NCBI GenBank assembly: GCA_041618535.1
Contig: JBFKFP010000001.1
Span: 1-64,000, forward strand
Direction of reading: 5' to 3'
Length of the DNA stretch: 64,000 bases
DNA from: SHLJ01 sp041618535
GTDB taxonomy: Bacteria > Bacteroidota > Bacteroidia > Flavobacteriales > Flavobacteriaceae
Under the pieces are notes generated by a model. It saw only the letters and a program-made list of their open reading frames with translations. It was not told the origin of the DNA and made no database searches. Made by a program: the position numbers and the translations under genes. Below, one piece after another: positions 45,377 through 54,205 of the stretch (positions are counted from its first letter, which is position 1; every line of letters starts with the position of its first letter).

Positions 45377-46477
45377 TTAATCAACATCAAACCGCAGTCC
45401 GACAGAAATATTATTTTGTTCAATAGCCTGATCTTTAAATATAGGTGAAAGATCGTATTTGACATATAGGGCTACATCATCAAAAGAAACGTATCCGCTT
45501 AGCCCATATACGAATTCAGAAGTATTCCAATCGCCTTTCATTTTGTCTTTGATTTTGCGCCCGTCCTCCTTATACTTCAGCTTTTGAAGGCTGGCCACGT
45601 TAAATCCCGCATATCCTCCAAGACCCATTTTAAACTGGTTTCGGGTTGAATATCTGAAATAGGAATCTTTGTCAATTCGTTTTGACGGCCCGAATTCAAT
45701 GTGAACCGGGAAAACGAGGTTGGCGGTGCGGAATTTTGCCTTTTTAAGATCCAGTGGAAAGGTCTCTAACATGATATCGTCACCATCCCGAACAAGATAT
45801 TGATTGTCCTTGATATCGAGTTTATTCCACATAAGTGAGAATCCATACTTCAACCGAAGTGCATTAGAATTCTCAAACATACGGGTTTTCCAGGCCCAGC
45901 CCAGCTCAACAAATCCTGATCCGCCTAATTTATAGGGTGAATCGTCAATATCCTGGTCATCTATAAGGGCATTGTTGAATCCAATCGCAAATACCAGATC
46001 GCTGGTCGTTCTTCTGTCATATTGCCTGGGCTTGTGGTCGCCAGACCCGATATAGATATATTTATCTTCCTCATCATCTCCTCCTACCCTGATCGTTATA
46101 CTGGGATCGTCAGAATCCCAATCTGTGGCTTCGTCCTCATTTCGTTTAATCAGTTCGATCTTGTTATCGATGATCGCAATTCGATTCTCTATATTGGCTG
46201 CATGTTTTTCGGCCACGGCGTTCTTTAGGCGTCCGGCTTCTGCCTGTGTTATCTCACCTTTATCCAAACGCTGATTTATAGTTTGCACTTCCGCCTTTAA
46301 AAACTCTCGTTCCTGAGTTTTTATACGCTCCTTCTCTTTCTGAAGGATTTCGATCTTATTCGATTTTGCGGTCCGGACCTCCTGTTGGGCATAGCAGGTG
46401 AATGTCCCGAACACAATGGCAAGAATGACTAAAAATTTTGTAATTGTTTGCATAACTGTTCGTTTTTTGAATGACAT
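45377..46477 (-). CDS. Outer-membrane-like protein of the ECF sigma operon
   Basis: About 366 residues. A signal peptide (MQTITKFLVILAIVFGTFTC) is followed by a coiled-coil-like Lys/Glu-rich region (about 40-115, with KEKERIKTQEREFLKAEVQT) and a C-terminal part with alternating strands typical of outer-membrane porin-like proteins (SGFVELGWAWKTRMF, DVALYVKYDLSPIF, NNISVGLRFDVD at the end). The start may be 46453. It is the last gene of the sigma/anti-sigma operon and probably a member of its envelope-stress output or signal. Confidence 0.75.
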   Translation of the reverse strand: MSFKKRTVMQTITKFLVILAIVFGTFTCYAQQEVRTAKSNKIEILQKEKERIKTQEREFLKAEVQTINQRLDKGEITQAEAGRLKNAVAEKHAANIENRIAIIDNKIELIKRNEDEATDWDSDDPSITIRVGGDDEEDKYIYIGSGDHKPRQYDRRTTSDLVFAIGFNNALIDDQDIDDSPYKLGGSGFVELGWAWKTRMFENSNALRLKYGFSLMWNKLDIKDNQYLVRDGDDIMLETFPLDLKKAKFRTANLVFPVHIEFGPSKRIDKDSYFRYSTRNQFKMGLGGYAGFNVASLQKLKYKEDGRKIKDKMKGDWNTSEFVYGLSGYVSFDDVALYVKYDLSPIFKDQAIEQNNISVGLRFDVD

Positions 46478-46506
46478 AAATGATTTATTTGATTTAAGAT
46501 TGATGA

Positions 46507-47274
46507 TTAATTGTTTCTTTCAGCTACTGCGGTTTTCACACTTTCATAACCGCTAACCAGCGCCTTAAATATGCGATCGCGGAACGATCGGTCAAGGTCG
46601 TTCTCCACTTCACCTAGCAAAACATCAGCCTGAATACTTTGATTATCCGTTCTGACGGTTTTCACCTTTATGATGTTCTTCATTGCCTTACTCAAAAGCT
46701 GGTCCACTTCAGAATCCAACTCATCTGGTCCTGAAAATTCCTCATTTGGCATCAGCTCGGCAATCGTCTCCTCTTTAAGGTCAATTCCTGCTTGTGGACT
46801 TTCGAAGTCAGGTATCTTTTGTACACTTTTTTCCCGGGCTACGACTGCATCTGTTTCGGGAACCGAAATTTTCTTTATCTGCTCCTTGGCTGAGCGAGGC
46901 GCCTTGTGCAGAGGCCCGTCCGCTTCTTTTTCATCCATTAACCCAGAAGCGATCTCCGTCTTGGCATTTTCTTCATCATTCCCGGTTTTTTGATCCGTAG
47001 CCTCCATATTTCCAGGTATTTGCCCACCTTCCTCACTCTCGACTAGCGGGATGACCTCCATAGGGGCCTCATCCTTTTGGCCCCAGTTAATCAATAAAAT
47101 AATAAGAACTGCTGCTGCCGCCGCCGGGCCCATCCACCATAAAGCTGATTTTGAGGATTTTGGTTTTTCCTTATCGAGTTTGGCCTCAAGTGAATTCCAG
47201 GCATCCTGGCTCGGGGATATTGTCCTCGCCTCCAGCTTATCTTTCATTTGTTCTTCGATCTTAAGGGGTGCCAT
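46507..47274 (-). CDS. Membrane-anchored anti-sigma-factor-like protein
   Basis: A 255-residue protein overlapping the sigma gene by 14 bases. The cytoplasmic N-terminus (MAPLKIEEQMKDKLEARTIS, SQDAWNSLEAKLD) is of the type found in Bacteroidetes anti-sigma proteins next to ECF factors. One transmembrane helix (about 46-64, LWWMGPAAAAAVLIILLIN) precedes a charged periplasmic region of low complexity. No zinc-binding anti-sigma (ZAS) motif is seen. Its role as anti-sigma is inferred from gene order and topology. Confidence 0.75.
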   Translation of the reverse strand: MAPLKIEEQMKDKLEARTISPSQDAWNSLEAKLDKEKPKSSKSALWWMGPAAAAAVLIILLINWGQKDEAPMEVIPLVESEEGGQIPGNMEATDQKTGNDEENAKTEIASGLMDEKEADGPLHKAPRSAKEQIKKISVPETDAVVAREKSVQKIPDFESPQAGIDLKEETIAELMPNEEFSGPDELDSEVDQLLSKAMKNIIKVKTVRTDNQSIQADVLLGEVENDLDRSFRDRIFKALVSGYESVKTAVAERNN

Positions 47275-47833
47275 GTCTTTTTAATTTTAGATTCTTAATG
47301 TTTTTCCGGAGAAGTTTCCTCGACTTGTACAATTGTGATTTTGAGGTACTCTCGGAAATGGAGAGCATCTCTGCAATCTCCTTATGCCTGTAACCTTCAA
47401 TGGCGTACAAAACAAAAACCATTCGGTATCCTTCGGGTAACAGATCTATCAGTTCCTGTATAAGTTCCAGATCGAAATCGTTATCCTCGATAGTATCATC
47501 CGTAAGATCTTCGGGTAGTTCATCATTAAACAAAATCTTTCTTTTGGCTCTTAGAAAAGAGATGGATTCCCTGGTCATAATACGACGGATCCACCCTTCA
47601 AAACTCCCATCATGCCTGAAGGACCCTATATGAGTAAACACCTTTAAGAACCCATTAAGCATGACTTCCTCGGCCTCCTGAATATCATTCACATAATAAC
47701 GGCACACGCTAAGCATTTTAGGGGAATACCGCTCAAAGATCTTGTGCTGCGCTTCCCGACTGTTTTCTGTCGCGCGTTTAATTAGTTGCTTCTCGCTATT
47801 ATGAAGTTGAATGACTTTCAAAAGCGGGTTCAT
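47261..47833 (-). CDS. ECF-type RNA polymerase sigma factor
   Basis: A 190-residue ECF sigma factor: region 2 (IFERYSPKMLSVCRYYVNDI, EEVMLNGFLKVFTHIGSFRH, FEGWIRRIMTRESISFLR) and region 4 (YRMVFVLYAIEGYRHKEIAE, LSISESTSKSQLYKSRKLLR), with no region 1 or 3. It is the first gene of a three-gene operon with the anti-sigma-like and outer-membrane-like genes. An ECF-type promoter directly upstream suggests autoregulation. Confidence 0.93.
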   Translation of the reverse strand: MNPLLKVIQLHNSEKQLIKRATENSREAQHKIFERYSPKMLSVCRYYVNDIQEAEEVMLNGFLKVFTHIGSFRHDGSFEGWIRRIMTRESISFLRAKRKILFNDELPEDLTDDTIEDNDFDLELIQELIDLLPEGYRMVFVLYAIEGYRHKEIAEMLSISESTSKSQLYKSRKLLRKNIKNLKLKRHGTP

Positions 47834-47852
47834 TTGACCTTCTGATTATAAA

Positions 47853-47878
47853 GACGCAAATATGATGCTAAAGGTTGC
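47853..47878 (-). promoter_or_regulatory. ECF-type promoter of the sigma-factor operon
   Basis: Minus strand: GCAACC (47878-47873), a 16-base spacer, then CGTC (47856-47853). The AAC core at -35 and CGTC at -10 are hallmarks of ECF promoters, and the predicted transcript starts about 13 bases before the ATG at 47833. No -7 TANNTTTG is present. Confidence 0.65.
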
Positions 47879-47887
47879 CCGGTAGTG

Positions 47888-48865
47888 TTATTTTTTTCGC
47901 TCAATCACGTAATTAACCATGAGTTCCAGTGATTTTCGATACTCAGTCTCGGGAAATTTTTTGAGGATATCCATGGCTTGCTGCTTGAACTCCTGCATTT
48001 TGTTGATGGCATAGTCCAATCCGCCGCGCTGTTTTACCAGGCTTATGACCTCCTTCACTCGTTTTCTGTCACGATTATGATTCTTGATAGAATTTATCAG
48101 CCAGTCGCGTTCTTTTTTAGAAGCCGTATTCATGGTGTGGATTAAGGGCAATGTCATTTTCTGCTCCTTGATATCTATCCCTGTGGGCTTTCCGATTTTA
48201 TCCTCACCATAATCAAAAAGGTCATCCTTAATTTGAAAAGCCAGCCCGATAAGCTCTCCGAATTCACGCATCTGATCGACAACCTGAGAATTGGGTTTCA
48301 CTGAAGCAGCGCCTAAACTGCAGCAGGCCGCGATCAGGGAGGCCGTTTTTTTCTTAATTATGCTGTAATACACCTCTTCATCGATATCCAGCAGCCTGGC
48401 TTTTTCTATCTGAAGAAGTTCTCCCTCACTCATTTCACGAACAGCAACGGATATTATTCGGAGCAAGTCGAAATCGTTATTGTCTATACAAAGCAACATT
48501 CCCTTCGATAAAAGGAAGTCGCCAACAAGAACGGCGATTTTATTTTTCCAAAGGGCATTGATAGAAAAGAAGCCTCGTCTTCTGTTGCTGTCATCAACAA
48601 CATCGTCATGAACCAGTGAGGCTGTATGTATAAGTTCGATTACAGAGGCTCCCCTGTAGGTACGTTCCGAAACCTCTCCATTATTCAGCATTTTCGCGAC
48701 CAGGAAAACGAACATGGGTCGCATCTGCTTGCCTTTCCTGTTAACGAGGTAATGCGTAATCCTGTTCAGAAGGGCTACGTTGGTTGACATCGAAAGGCGG
48801 AACTTTTGCTCGAAAAGATCCATTTCGAAGGCGATGGGTTCCTTTATTTCCTCAACTATTTTCAA
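47888..48865 (-). CDS. Polyprenyl synthetase (trans-prenyltransferase)
   Basis: Makes long-chain polyprenyl diphosphate, probably for menaquinone side chains or lipid carrier. The first and second Asp-rich motifs are HDDVVDD and KDDLFDYGED, with the conserved KxG (NRKGKQMRPMF) and GKPTGIDIKEQKMTLPL. The 325-residue length suggests a long-chain octaprenyl/nonaprenyl-type enzyme. The gene has its own -7 element and follows rlmN upstream in the same direction. Confidence 0.93.
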   Translation of the reverse strand: MKIVEEIKEPIAFEMDLFEQKFRLSMSTNVALLNRITHYLVNRKGKQMRPMFVFLVAKMLNNGEVSERTYRGASVIELIHTASLVHDDVVDDSNRRRGFFSINALWKNKIAVLVGDFLLSKGMLLCIDNNDFDLLRIISVAVREMSEGELLQIEKARLLDIDEEVYYSIIKKKTASLIAACCSLGAASVKPNSQVVDQMREFGELIGLAFQIKDDLFDYGEDKIGKPTGIDIKEQKMTLPLIHTMNTASKKERDWLINSIKNHNRDRKRVKEVISLVKQRGGLDYAINKMQEFKQQAMDILKKFPETEYRKSLELMVNYVIERKK

Positions 48866-48894
48866 ATTGATCTATCGCTAAAAGGATATGCTCG

Positions 48895-48902
48895 CAAAGT
48901 TA
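48895..48902 (-). promoter_or_regulatory. -7 element of the polyprenyl synthetase gene
   Basis: TAACTTTG on the minus strand matches TANNTTTG, 29 bases upstream of the ATG at 48865. Confidence 0.45.
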
Positions 48903-48962
48903 AGACAAAAGAAAATTATAGGAGGCTGCCCGATCCTTTAACAGTGTAAATGTTAACGATAT

Positions 48963-50003
48963 TTAACTCTTATTGGCCAATTGTCCGCATGCCGCGTCTA
49001 TATCCTTACCCCGGCTTCGCCTGACATTGACCACGATCCTGTTCCTCTCTAGAGCTGCGGTATATGCGTTAACCGCCTTTTCTGAGGCCTGACTGAAACG
49101 ATCGTCATCAATAGGGTTATATTCTATGAGATTTACTTTTGAGGGTACTTTTTTACAGAACTGAACCAGTGCTTTGATGTCCTCATCCCCGTCATTGATC
49201 CCTTCCCAAACCACATATTCAAATGTAATGATCCGTTTAGTCTTAGCATACCAATACTGGAGGGACTCAAGCAACTGTGCCAGCGGAAAGGTCTCGTTAA
49301 ATGGCATGATGGAGGTCCTGATCTCATCTACTGCCGAATGCAAAGAAACAGCAAGGTTGAATTTAACTCCCTCATCTGCCATTTTCTTTATCATTTTCGG
49401 AATACCCGAGGTTGAAAGGGTTATTCGTTTCGGCGACATATGAAGTCCTTCTTCCGAAGTAATTTTATCTATCGCTTTCAGAACATTGTTGTAATTCATC
49501 AGCGGCTCACCCATGCCCATAAAAACGATATTCGAAAGAGGCCGGTTGAAATACAATCTACTCTGAGAATCGATGGCTGTTACCTGGTCAACAATTTCGT
49601 CAGGGTTAAGGTTTCGCATCCGCTTAAGCCTTGCCGTTGCGCAGAATTCACAATTCAGGGAGCATCCCACCTGCGATGACACACAGGCCGTAGTGCGCGA
49701 CTCTGTCGGAATAAGCACCGATTCAACAACATAGCCATCATGAAGCCTGACCGCGTTTTTTATTGTTCCATCATTACTGCGCTGCATTTGATCAACTTCC
49801 ACATGATTGATCACGAAATGCTCATCCAGTAACGCACGTGTTGACTTCGAAATATTGGTCATCTCTTCAAACGAATGTGCCGACTTCTGCCACAACCATT
49901 CGTAAACCTGGTTGCCCCTGAATGCCTGGTCCCCATTCTCCGTAAAGAATTCGCGAAGTTGCTCCTTGCTTAAGGCCCTGATGTCTGTTTTTTTCTTTAT
50001 CAA
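48963..50003 (-). CDS. rlmN: 23S rRNA/tRNA adenine-C2 methyltransferase RlmN
   Basis: Radical-SAM methylase acting on A2503 of 23S rRNA and A37 of some tRNAs. The radical cluster is CEFCATARL (CxxxCxxC in SLNCEFCAT), with QVGCSLNCEFCATARL and GMGEPLMNY, and the conserved C-terminal cysteine in DIDAACGQL. The 346-residue length is standard. It is preceded by a terminator-like hairpin that separates it from queA. Confidence 0.97.
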   Translation of the reverse strand: MIKKKTDIRALSKEQLREFFTENGDQAFRGNQVYEWLWQKSAHSFEEMTNISKSTRALLDEHFVINHVEVDQMQRSNDGTIKNAVRLHDGYVVESVLIPTESRTTACVSSQVGCSLNCEFCATARLKRMRNLNPDEIVDQVTAIDSQSRLYFNRPLSNIVFMGMGEPLMNYNNVLKAIDKITSEEGLHMSPKRITLSTSGIPKMIKKMADEGVKFNLAVSLHSAVDEIRTSIMPFNETFPLAQLLESLQYWYAKTKRIITFEYVVWEGINDGDEDIKALVQFCKKVPSKVNLIEYNPIDDDRFSQASEKAVNAYTAALERNRIVVNVRRSRGKDIDAACGQLANKS

Positions 50004-50014
50004 TTCGAAGAGAT

Positions 50015-50037
50015 AAAAAAGCCCCGTTTCCGAGGCC
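50015..50037 (-). terminator. Intrinsic terminator after queA
   Basis: Minus strand stem GCCTCG / CGGGGC with a GAAA tetraloop (50036-50021) followed by six T residues (50020-50015). It lies between the queA stop and the rlmN start. Confidence 0.75.
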
Positions 50038-50044
50038 TTAAATT

Positions 50045-51094
50045 TTAAATGATAAGCATGGCATCACCATAACTGTAGAACCTGTAATTCTCTTTTATGG
50101 CTTCATCATAAGCTTTCTTAATGAATTCATGTCCGGCAAATGCCGAGGCCATCATAAGGAGAGTCGATTTCGGCGTATGGAAATTAGTGATCATACAATT
50201 GGCAATGCTGAATTCATATGGAGGAAAGATAAATTTATTGGTCCATCCTTCAAATTCATTCAGGGTTCCGCTTGATGACACCGAGCTCTCTACGGCTCTC
50301 ATAACCGTCGTCCCCACTGCACAAATCCGTTTCTTTTTCTCCAATGCCTCGTTTATGGTATGAACGGCAAAACGGTCTATCTTGATCTCCTCACTATCCA
50401 TCTTGTGTTTGGAAAGATCCTCCACCTCAACCGGATTGAATGTACCTAATCCCACATGAAGGGTGATCTCTGCGAATTGTACACCTTTTATCTCGAGTCT
50501 TTTTAAGAGGTGACGAGAGAAATGCAAGCCTGCTGTTGGAGCAGCGACTGCGCCTTCATTTTTGGCATAAATGGTTTGATAGCGCTCCTCATCTTCAGGC
50601 TCTACATCGCGTTTGATATATTTAGGTAAGGGTGTCTGGCCAAGTTCTTTCAGCTTTTTTCTGAAATCATGATAGGAACCATCATAAAGGAACCTCAGAG
50701 TACGTCCCCTTGATGTGGTGTTGTCAATGACTTCTGCAACAAGGGTATCATCATCACCAAAATACAGCTTATTTCCGATCCTTATTTTCCTTGCCGGATC
50801 TACTAGCACATCCCAGAGGCGCTGGTCAGGATTTAGTTCCCTTAACAGGAACACCTCTATCCTGGCACCTGTTTTTTCCTTGTTTCCGAATAACCTCGCA
50901 GGAAATACTTTAGTATTGTTAAGGATGATCACATCATCTTCTTCGAAATAATCAATCAGATCTTTGAAGTGTTTGTGTTCAATGGTTTGTTCGGCCCTGT
51001 TTAGAACCATTAGCCTGGCTTCGTCACGATGCTCAGAGGGGTATTCTGCCAGCAAATCTGCTGGTAGATCAAAACTAAAATGCGATAATTTCAT
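50045..51094 (-). CDS. queA: S-adenosylmethionine:tRNA ribosyltransferase-isomerase QueA
   Basis: Transfers ribose from SAM to make epoxyqueuosine in tRNA. The typical QueA N-terminus [20 protein letters not shown] is followed by [18 protein letters not shown]-type strand residues, [13 protein letters not shown] and [18 protein letters not shown] near the C-terminus. The 349-residue length matches. Promoter lies between it and aroA. Confidence 0.97.
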   Translation of the reverse strand: MKLSHFSFDLPADLLAEYPSEHRDEARLMVLNRAEQTIEHKHFKDLIDYFEEDDVIILNNTKVFPARLFGNKEKTGARIEVFLLRELNPDQRLWDVLVDPARKIRIGNKLYFGDDDTLVAEVIDNTTSRGRTLRFLYDGSYHDFRKKLKELGQTPLPKYIKRDVEPEDEERYQTIYAKNEGAVAAPTAGLHFSRHLLKRLEIKGVQFAEITLHVGLGTFNPVEVEDLSKHKMDSEEIKIDRFAVHTINEALEKKKRICAVGTTVMRAVESSVSSSGTLNEFEGWTNKFIFPPYEFSIANCMITNFHTPKSTLLMMASAFAGHEFIKKAYDEAIKENYRFYSYGDAMLII

Positions 51095-51123
51095 TGGATT
51101 TTTGCCTGTTTTTTCGAGAGTTG

Positions 51124-51155
51124 CAAATATACAATCCCAAAACAGGGGTTGTCAA
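51124..51155 (-). promoter_or_regulatory. Promoter of queA
   Basis: Minus strand: TTG (51155-51153), a 21-base spacer, then TATATTTG (51131-51124), an exact -7. Confidence 0.65.
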
Positions 51156-51172
51156 GTATTTAGGCTATTATT

Positions 51173-52402
51173 TTAACGTTCCCTCACAGAGAGCCCGATT
51201 CGCCCCATATCTCTCCAGAAATCCGGATAGGATTTACTGACAACGCCTGCATCCTCGATAAACAGCTCTGTGACAAGGGCGAGGGGAGCAAAGGCCATGG
51301 CCATCCTGTGGTCGTTATAAGTCTTCACCAACTGTTTAGTTTTCAGCTGTTCAGGAGAATGAAGTTTAAGAGTTCTATCGGTAATCTCAACCCTGCCTCC
51401 AAATTTTTCAATCTCCTGCTTCAGAGCTTCGAGCCTATCTGTCTCTTTTATTTTTAATGTATGAAGGCCGGAAAGGTCGCAATCCAAACCAAGGCCCAGG
51501 CAACTAACGGCTATGGTTTGAGCCAGGTCGGGGGTATCAACCAGGTCAAATGAAACTAAGCGATTTTCCGGGTCAGCTGTCTTCTCGAGGATCAAAACAT
51601 CCCCGTCAAAACGGGATAATACTCCGAATTTTCTGTAAATAGAAACAAGTGCCGAATCCCCCTGGTAACTGTTGTCGCGATAAGAGCGGAGCTTGATCCT
51701 GGTGCCGATTGAACTTAAGGCTGCTAATGAGTAGAAATATGAAGCAGAAGACCAGTCTGATTCTACTGTTACATCTACGGCATTATTCATTTTCCCGTAT
51801 TCCTCAACCATTATTCTTCCATCTTCGAAAGAACATTTTATACCAACTCTTGACAGCAGCTTCTGGGTCATTTTTATATAAGGAACGGAAGTTGGTTTAC
51901 CCCTTAACTGGATGGTGAGTCCGCCTTTAATCATCGAACCTATCAGCATTAATGCCGTGATATACTGACTGCTGACTCCTGATTCAAGTTCTACCCAATT
52001 TAATTGGAGTTCCCGGCCTTTGATTCTTAAAGGAGGATATTCTTCCGCTTCCATGTATTTTATGTCCGCTCCAAGTTTACGCAAGGCATCTACCAGTATG
52101 CCAATTGGCCTCTGCTTCATCCGGTTTGAGCCTGTTAAAACAACCTCTCTGCCAGCCGTTGCGGCAAAATAGGCGGTCAGGAACCTCATGGCAGTCCCTG
52201 CATGATGAATATCCACTATGTCAGAATCTGATTCCAATGCTTTTTTCATCAATCTTACGTCATCTGCGTTAGAGAGATTATAAAGCTTTATTCCCGGGAT
52301 TAGGGACTGCAGTATCAAGAGTCGGTTAGACTCACTTTTGGAACCCGTAAGGACGAATTCAGTACCATTAACCAGGTTGGATTGAGAAAGATGAACCTCC
52401 AT
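51173..52402 (-). CDS. aroA: 3-phosphoshikimate 1-carboxyvinyltransferase (EPSP synthase)
   Basis: Penultimate step of chorismate synthesis. Motifs: TGSKSESNRLL (about 19-29), HAGTAMRFL (67-75) and RMKQRPIGILVDAL; the C-terminal DHRMAMAFAPLA is intact. At the position of E. coli Pro101 (after AGTAMR) there is Phe74. The 409-residue length is somewhat shorter than enteric AroA. It abuts the MazG-like gene, in a run with dtd and rsgA. Confidence 0.95.
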   Translation of the reverse strand: MEVHLSQSNLVNGTEFVLTGSKSESNRLLILQSLIPGIKLYNLSNADDVRLMKKALESDSDIVDIHHAGTAMRFLTAYFAATAGREVVLTGSNRMKQRPIGILVDALRKLGADIKYMEAEEYPPLRIKGRELQLNWVELESGVSSQYITALMLIGSMIKGGLTIQLRGKPTSVPYIKMTQKLLSRVGIKCSFEDGRIMVEEYGKMNNAVDVTVESDWSSASYFYSLAALSSIGTRIKLRSYRDNSYQGDSALVSIYRKFGVLSRFDGDVLILEKTADPENRLVSFDLVDTPDLAQTIAVSCLGLGLDCDLSGLHTLKIKETDRLEALKQEIEKFGGRVEITDRTLKLHSPEQLKTKQLVKTYNDHRMAMAFAPLALVTELFIEDAGVVSKSYPDFWRDMGRIGLSVRER

Positions 52403-52729
52403 TTATTTCAGCTTTTCATTTCCATGATGCCTGTCATGGTCGCGTTTCGCCTTTAATGTCAGCTTTCGTTCGAACGCTTGTTGAAGATCGACTCCAGTCT
52501 GATTGGCAAGGCAGAGAACAACAAAAAGTACATCGGCCAATTCCTCACCCAGATCTTTTTCTTTATCACTGTCTTTTTCAGACTGCTCCCCGTAACGACG
52601 AGCAATGATTCTGGCTACCTCACCTACTTCTTCAGTTAACTGAGCCATGTTGGTCAATTCATTAAAGTACCTCACACCATGTGTTTTTATCCATTGATCT
52701 ACGGCATGTTGGGCATTCGATATATCCAT
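52403..52729 (-). CDS. MazG-like nucleotide pyrophosphohydrolase
   Basis: A 108-residue all-alpha NTP-PPase. The metal-binding EExxE...ExxD pattern is visible: LTEEVGEVARIIARRYGE and LGEELADVLFVVLCLANQTG. These enzymes hydrolyse abnormal or excess nucleoside triphosphates. The start at 52729 (MDISNAQHAV) removes the overlap with dtd that the ATG at 52756 would cause. It lies in a tight run between dtd and aroA. Confidence 0.88.
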   Translation of the reverse strand: MDISNAQHAVDQWIKTHGVRYFNELTNMAQLTEEVGEVARIIARRYGEQSEKDSDKEKDLGEELADVLFVVLCLANQTGVDLQQAFERKLTLKAKRDHDRHHGNEKLK

Positions 52730-52733
52730 GTTT

Positions 52734-53186
52734 TTATTCTTTGTTCTTAGTATCAATTATAATGGTCACAGGGCCGTCATTAACAAGACCTACTTTCATA
52801 TCCGCACCAAACTCCCCGGAGTGAACCGGCTTCCTTAAAACGGCTTCCAGATAGGCTTTAAATTTTTCATACAGCGGAATGGCCACATCGGGTTTTGCAG
52901 CCCTGATATAACTTGGCCTGTTTCCCTTTTTAGTACTGGCATGGAGGGTAAACTGGCTAACTACCACTATCTCTCCATTCACATCTAACAAGGATTTGTT
53001 CATGACCTCGTTCTCATCTGGAAAAATACGAAGATTGATTATCTTATTCACCAGCCACTGAATATCTTCCTGACCATCCTCATTCACTATGCCAAGCAAT
53101 ACGAGCAATCCCGTACCGATTTCAGCTGCATTCCGCCCGGCAATTTTTACATGGCATTCCGATACTCTTTGAACAACTGCGCGCAT
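52734..53186 (-). CDS. dtd: D-aminoacyl-tRNA deacylase Dtd
   Basis: Hydrolyses D-amino acids (and glycine from tRNA-Ala) wrongly charged on tRNA. The two active-site motifs are present: VVSQFTLHA (SQFTL) and VNDGPVTIII (NxGPVT). The N-terminus MRAVVQRVSECHVKIAGRNA is diagnostic. Length 150 residues, standard. It lies 2 bases after rsgA. Confidence 0.97.
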   Translation of the reverse strand: MRAVVQRVSECHVKIAGRNAAEIGTGLLVLLGIVNEDGQEDIQWLVNKIINLRIFPDENEVMNKSLLDVNGEIVVVSQFTLHASTKKGNRPSYIRAAKPDVAIPLYEKFKAYLEAVLRKPVHSGEFGADMKVGLVNDGPVTIIIDTKNKE

Positions 53187-53188
53187 AC

Positions 53189-54121
53189 CTATTCCCTGTA
53201 ATTTTCCTCCTCCCCCTCAAGGATCTGAAGATAGCTCCTGTACCTCGAATAGGCTACTTCATCGTTTTCAAGAGCCTCCTTAACCGCGCATTTGGGTTCA
53301 TGCATGTGGAGGCAGTTATTGAATTTGCATTGCTCCTTTAAACGGAAGAACTCCGGGAAATAATCTCCGACCTCATCCTCGTCCATATCTACCACCCCGA
53401 AACCACGTATTCCCGGGGTATCTATTATCTTGGCATCGAAACTCAGATCGAACATCTCTGCGAATGTGGTGGTGTGCTGCCCCTGCAGATGCTGCTCAGA
53501 GATGGCCCGGGTCTTTAAATTCAATCCGGGTTCAAGCGCATTGATCAGGGTAGATTTACCAACTCCTGAATTCCCTGAAAACATGTTGACTTTACCGATC
53601 ATCAGCTCCTTCACTTTATCAATATTCTTTCCGGTAGCAGCTGATATGCCAATACACTCATAACCGATCTTTCTGTAAACAGATGCGAGGTACCTGCCCT
53701 CCAGCATATCCTCTTCATCATACATATCCATCTTGTTAAAGAGCAAGATCGTTTTTATTGAATAAGCTTCAGCGGTAACAAGAAACCGATCGATAAAACT
53801 TGTAAAGGTCACGGGGCTCTTGATGGTGATCAACAGAAAAACCTGGTCGATATTACTGGCGATAATATGTGTTTGAGCTGACAGCTTTACCGACTTTCTT
53901 ACGATATAATTTTTGCGTTCCTGTATACGTTTGATGATCCCCGTTTCTTTATCGCTTTTGTCCTCCAGCTCAAATTCCACGAAATCACCCACTGCAATTG
54001 GATTGGTGCTTTTGATTTCCTCGATCCTGAACTTGCCTTTTATACGGCAATCATAGACCTTACCATTCAATGTTTTGACGGTATACCAGCTACCTGTGGA
54101 TTTATAAACTTGACCGGTCAT
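53189..54121 (-). CDS. rsgA: Ribosome small-subunit biogenesis GTPase RsgA
   Basis: Circularly permuted GTPase that assists late 30S maturation. An OB-fold N-terminus (TGQVYKSTGSWYTVKTLNGK) precedes the permuted motifs: G4 FNKMD, G1 GNSGVGKSTLIN, G3 DTPGIRGF; the C-terminal zinc-binding residues are in CKFNNCLHMHEPKC. The start at 54121 is chosen because a -7 box lies at 54129-54136, inside the extension to 54142. Confidence 0.95.
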   Translation of the reverse strand: MTGQVYKSTGSWYTVKTLNGKVYDCRIKGKFRIEEIKSTNPIAVGDFVEFELEDKSDKETGIIKRIQERKNYIVRKSVKLSAQTHIIASNIDQVFLLITIKSPVTFTSFIDRFLVTAEAYSIKTILLFNKMDMYDEEDMLEGRYLASVYRKIGYECIGISAATGKNIDKVKELMIGKVNMFSGNSGVGKSTLINALEPGLNLKTRAISEQHLQGQHTTTFAEMFDLSFDAKIIDTPGIRGFGVVDMDEDEVGDYFPEFFRLKEQCKFNNCLHMHEPKCAVKEALENDEVAYSRYRSYLQILEGEEENYRE

Positions 54122-54128
54122 CAGATTC

Positions 54129-54136
54129 CAAAAGTA
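54129..54136 (-). promoter_or_regulatory. -7 element of rsgA
   Basis: TACTTTTG on the minus strand matches TANNTTTG and lies 7 bases before the ATG at 54121, implying a nearly leaderless transcript for the rsgA-dtd-mazG-aroA run. Confidence 0.5.
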
Positions 54137-54205
54137 AGTCAAAAAATAATGACGCAGGTTATCTATTAATATCTATATTCGCTTATCAAAAATATTAAAT
54201 CAACC

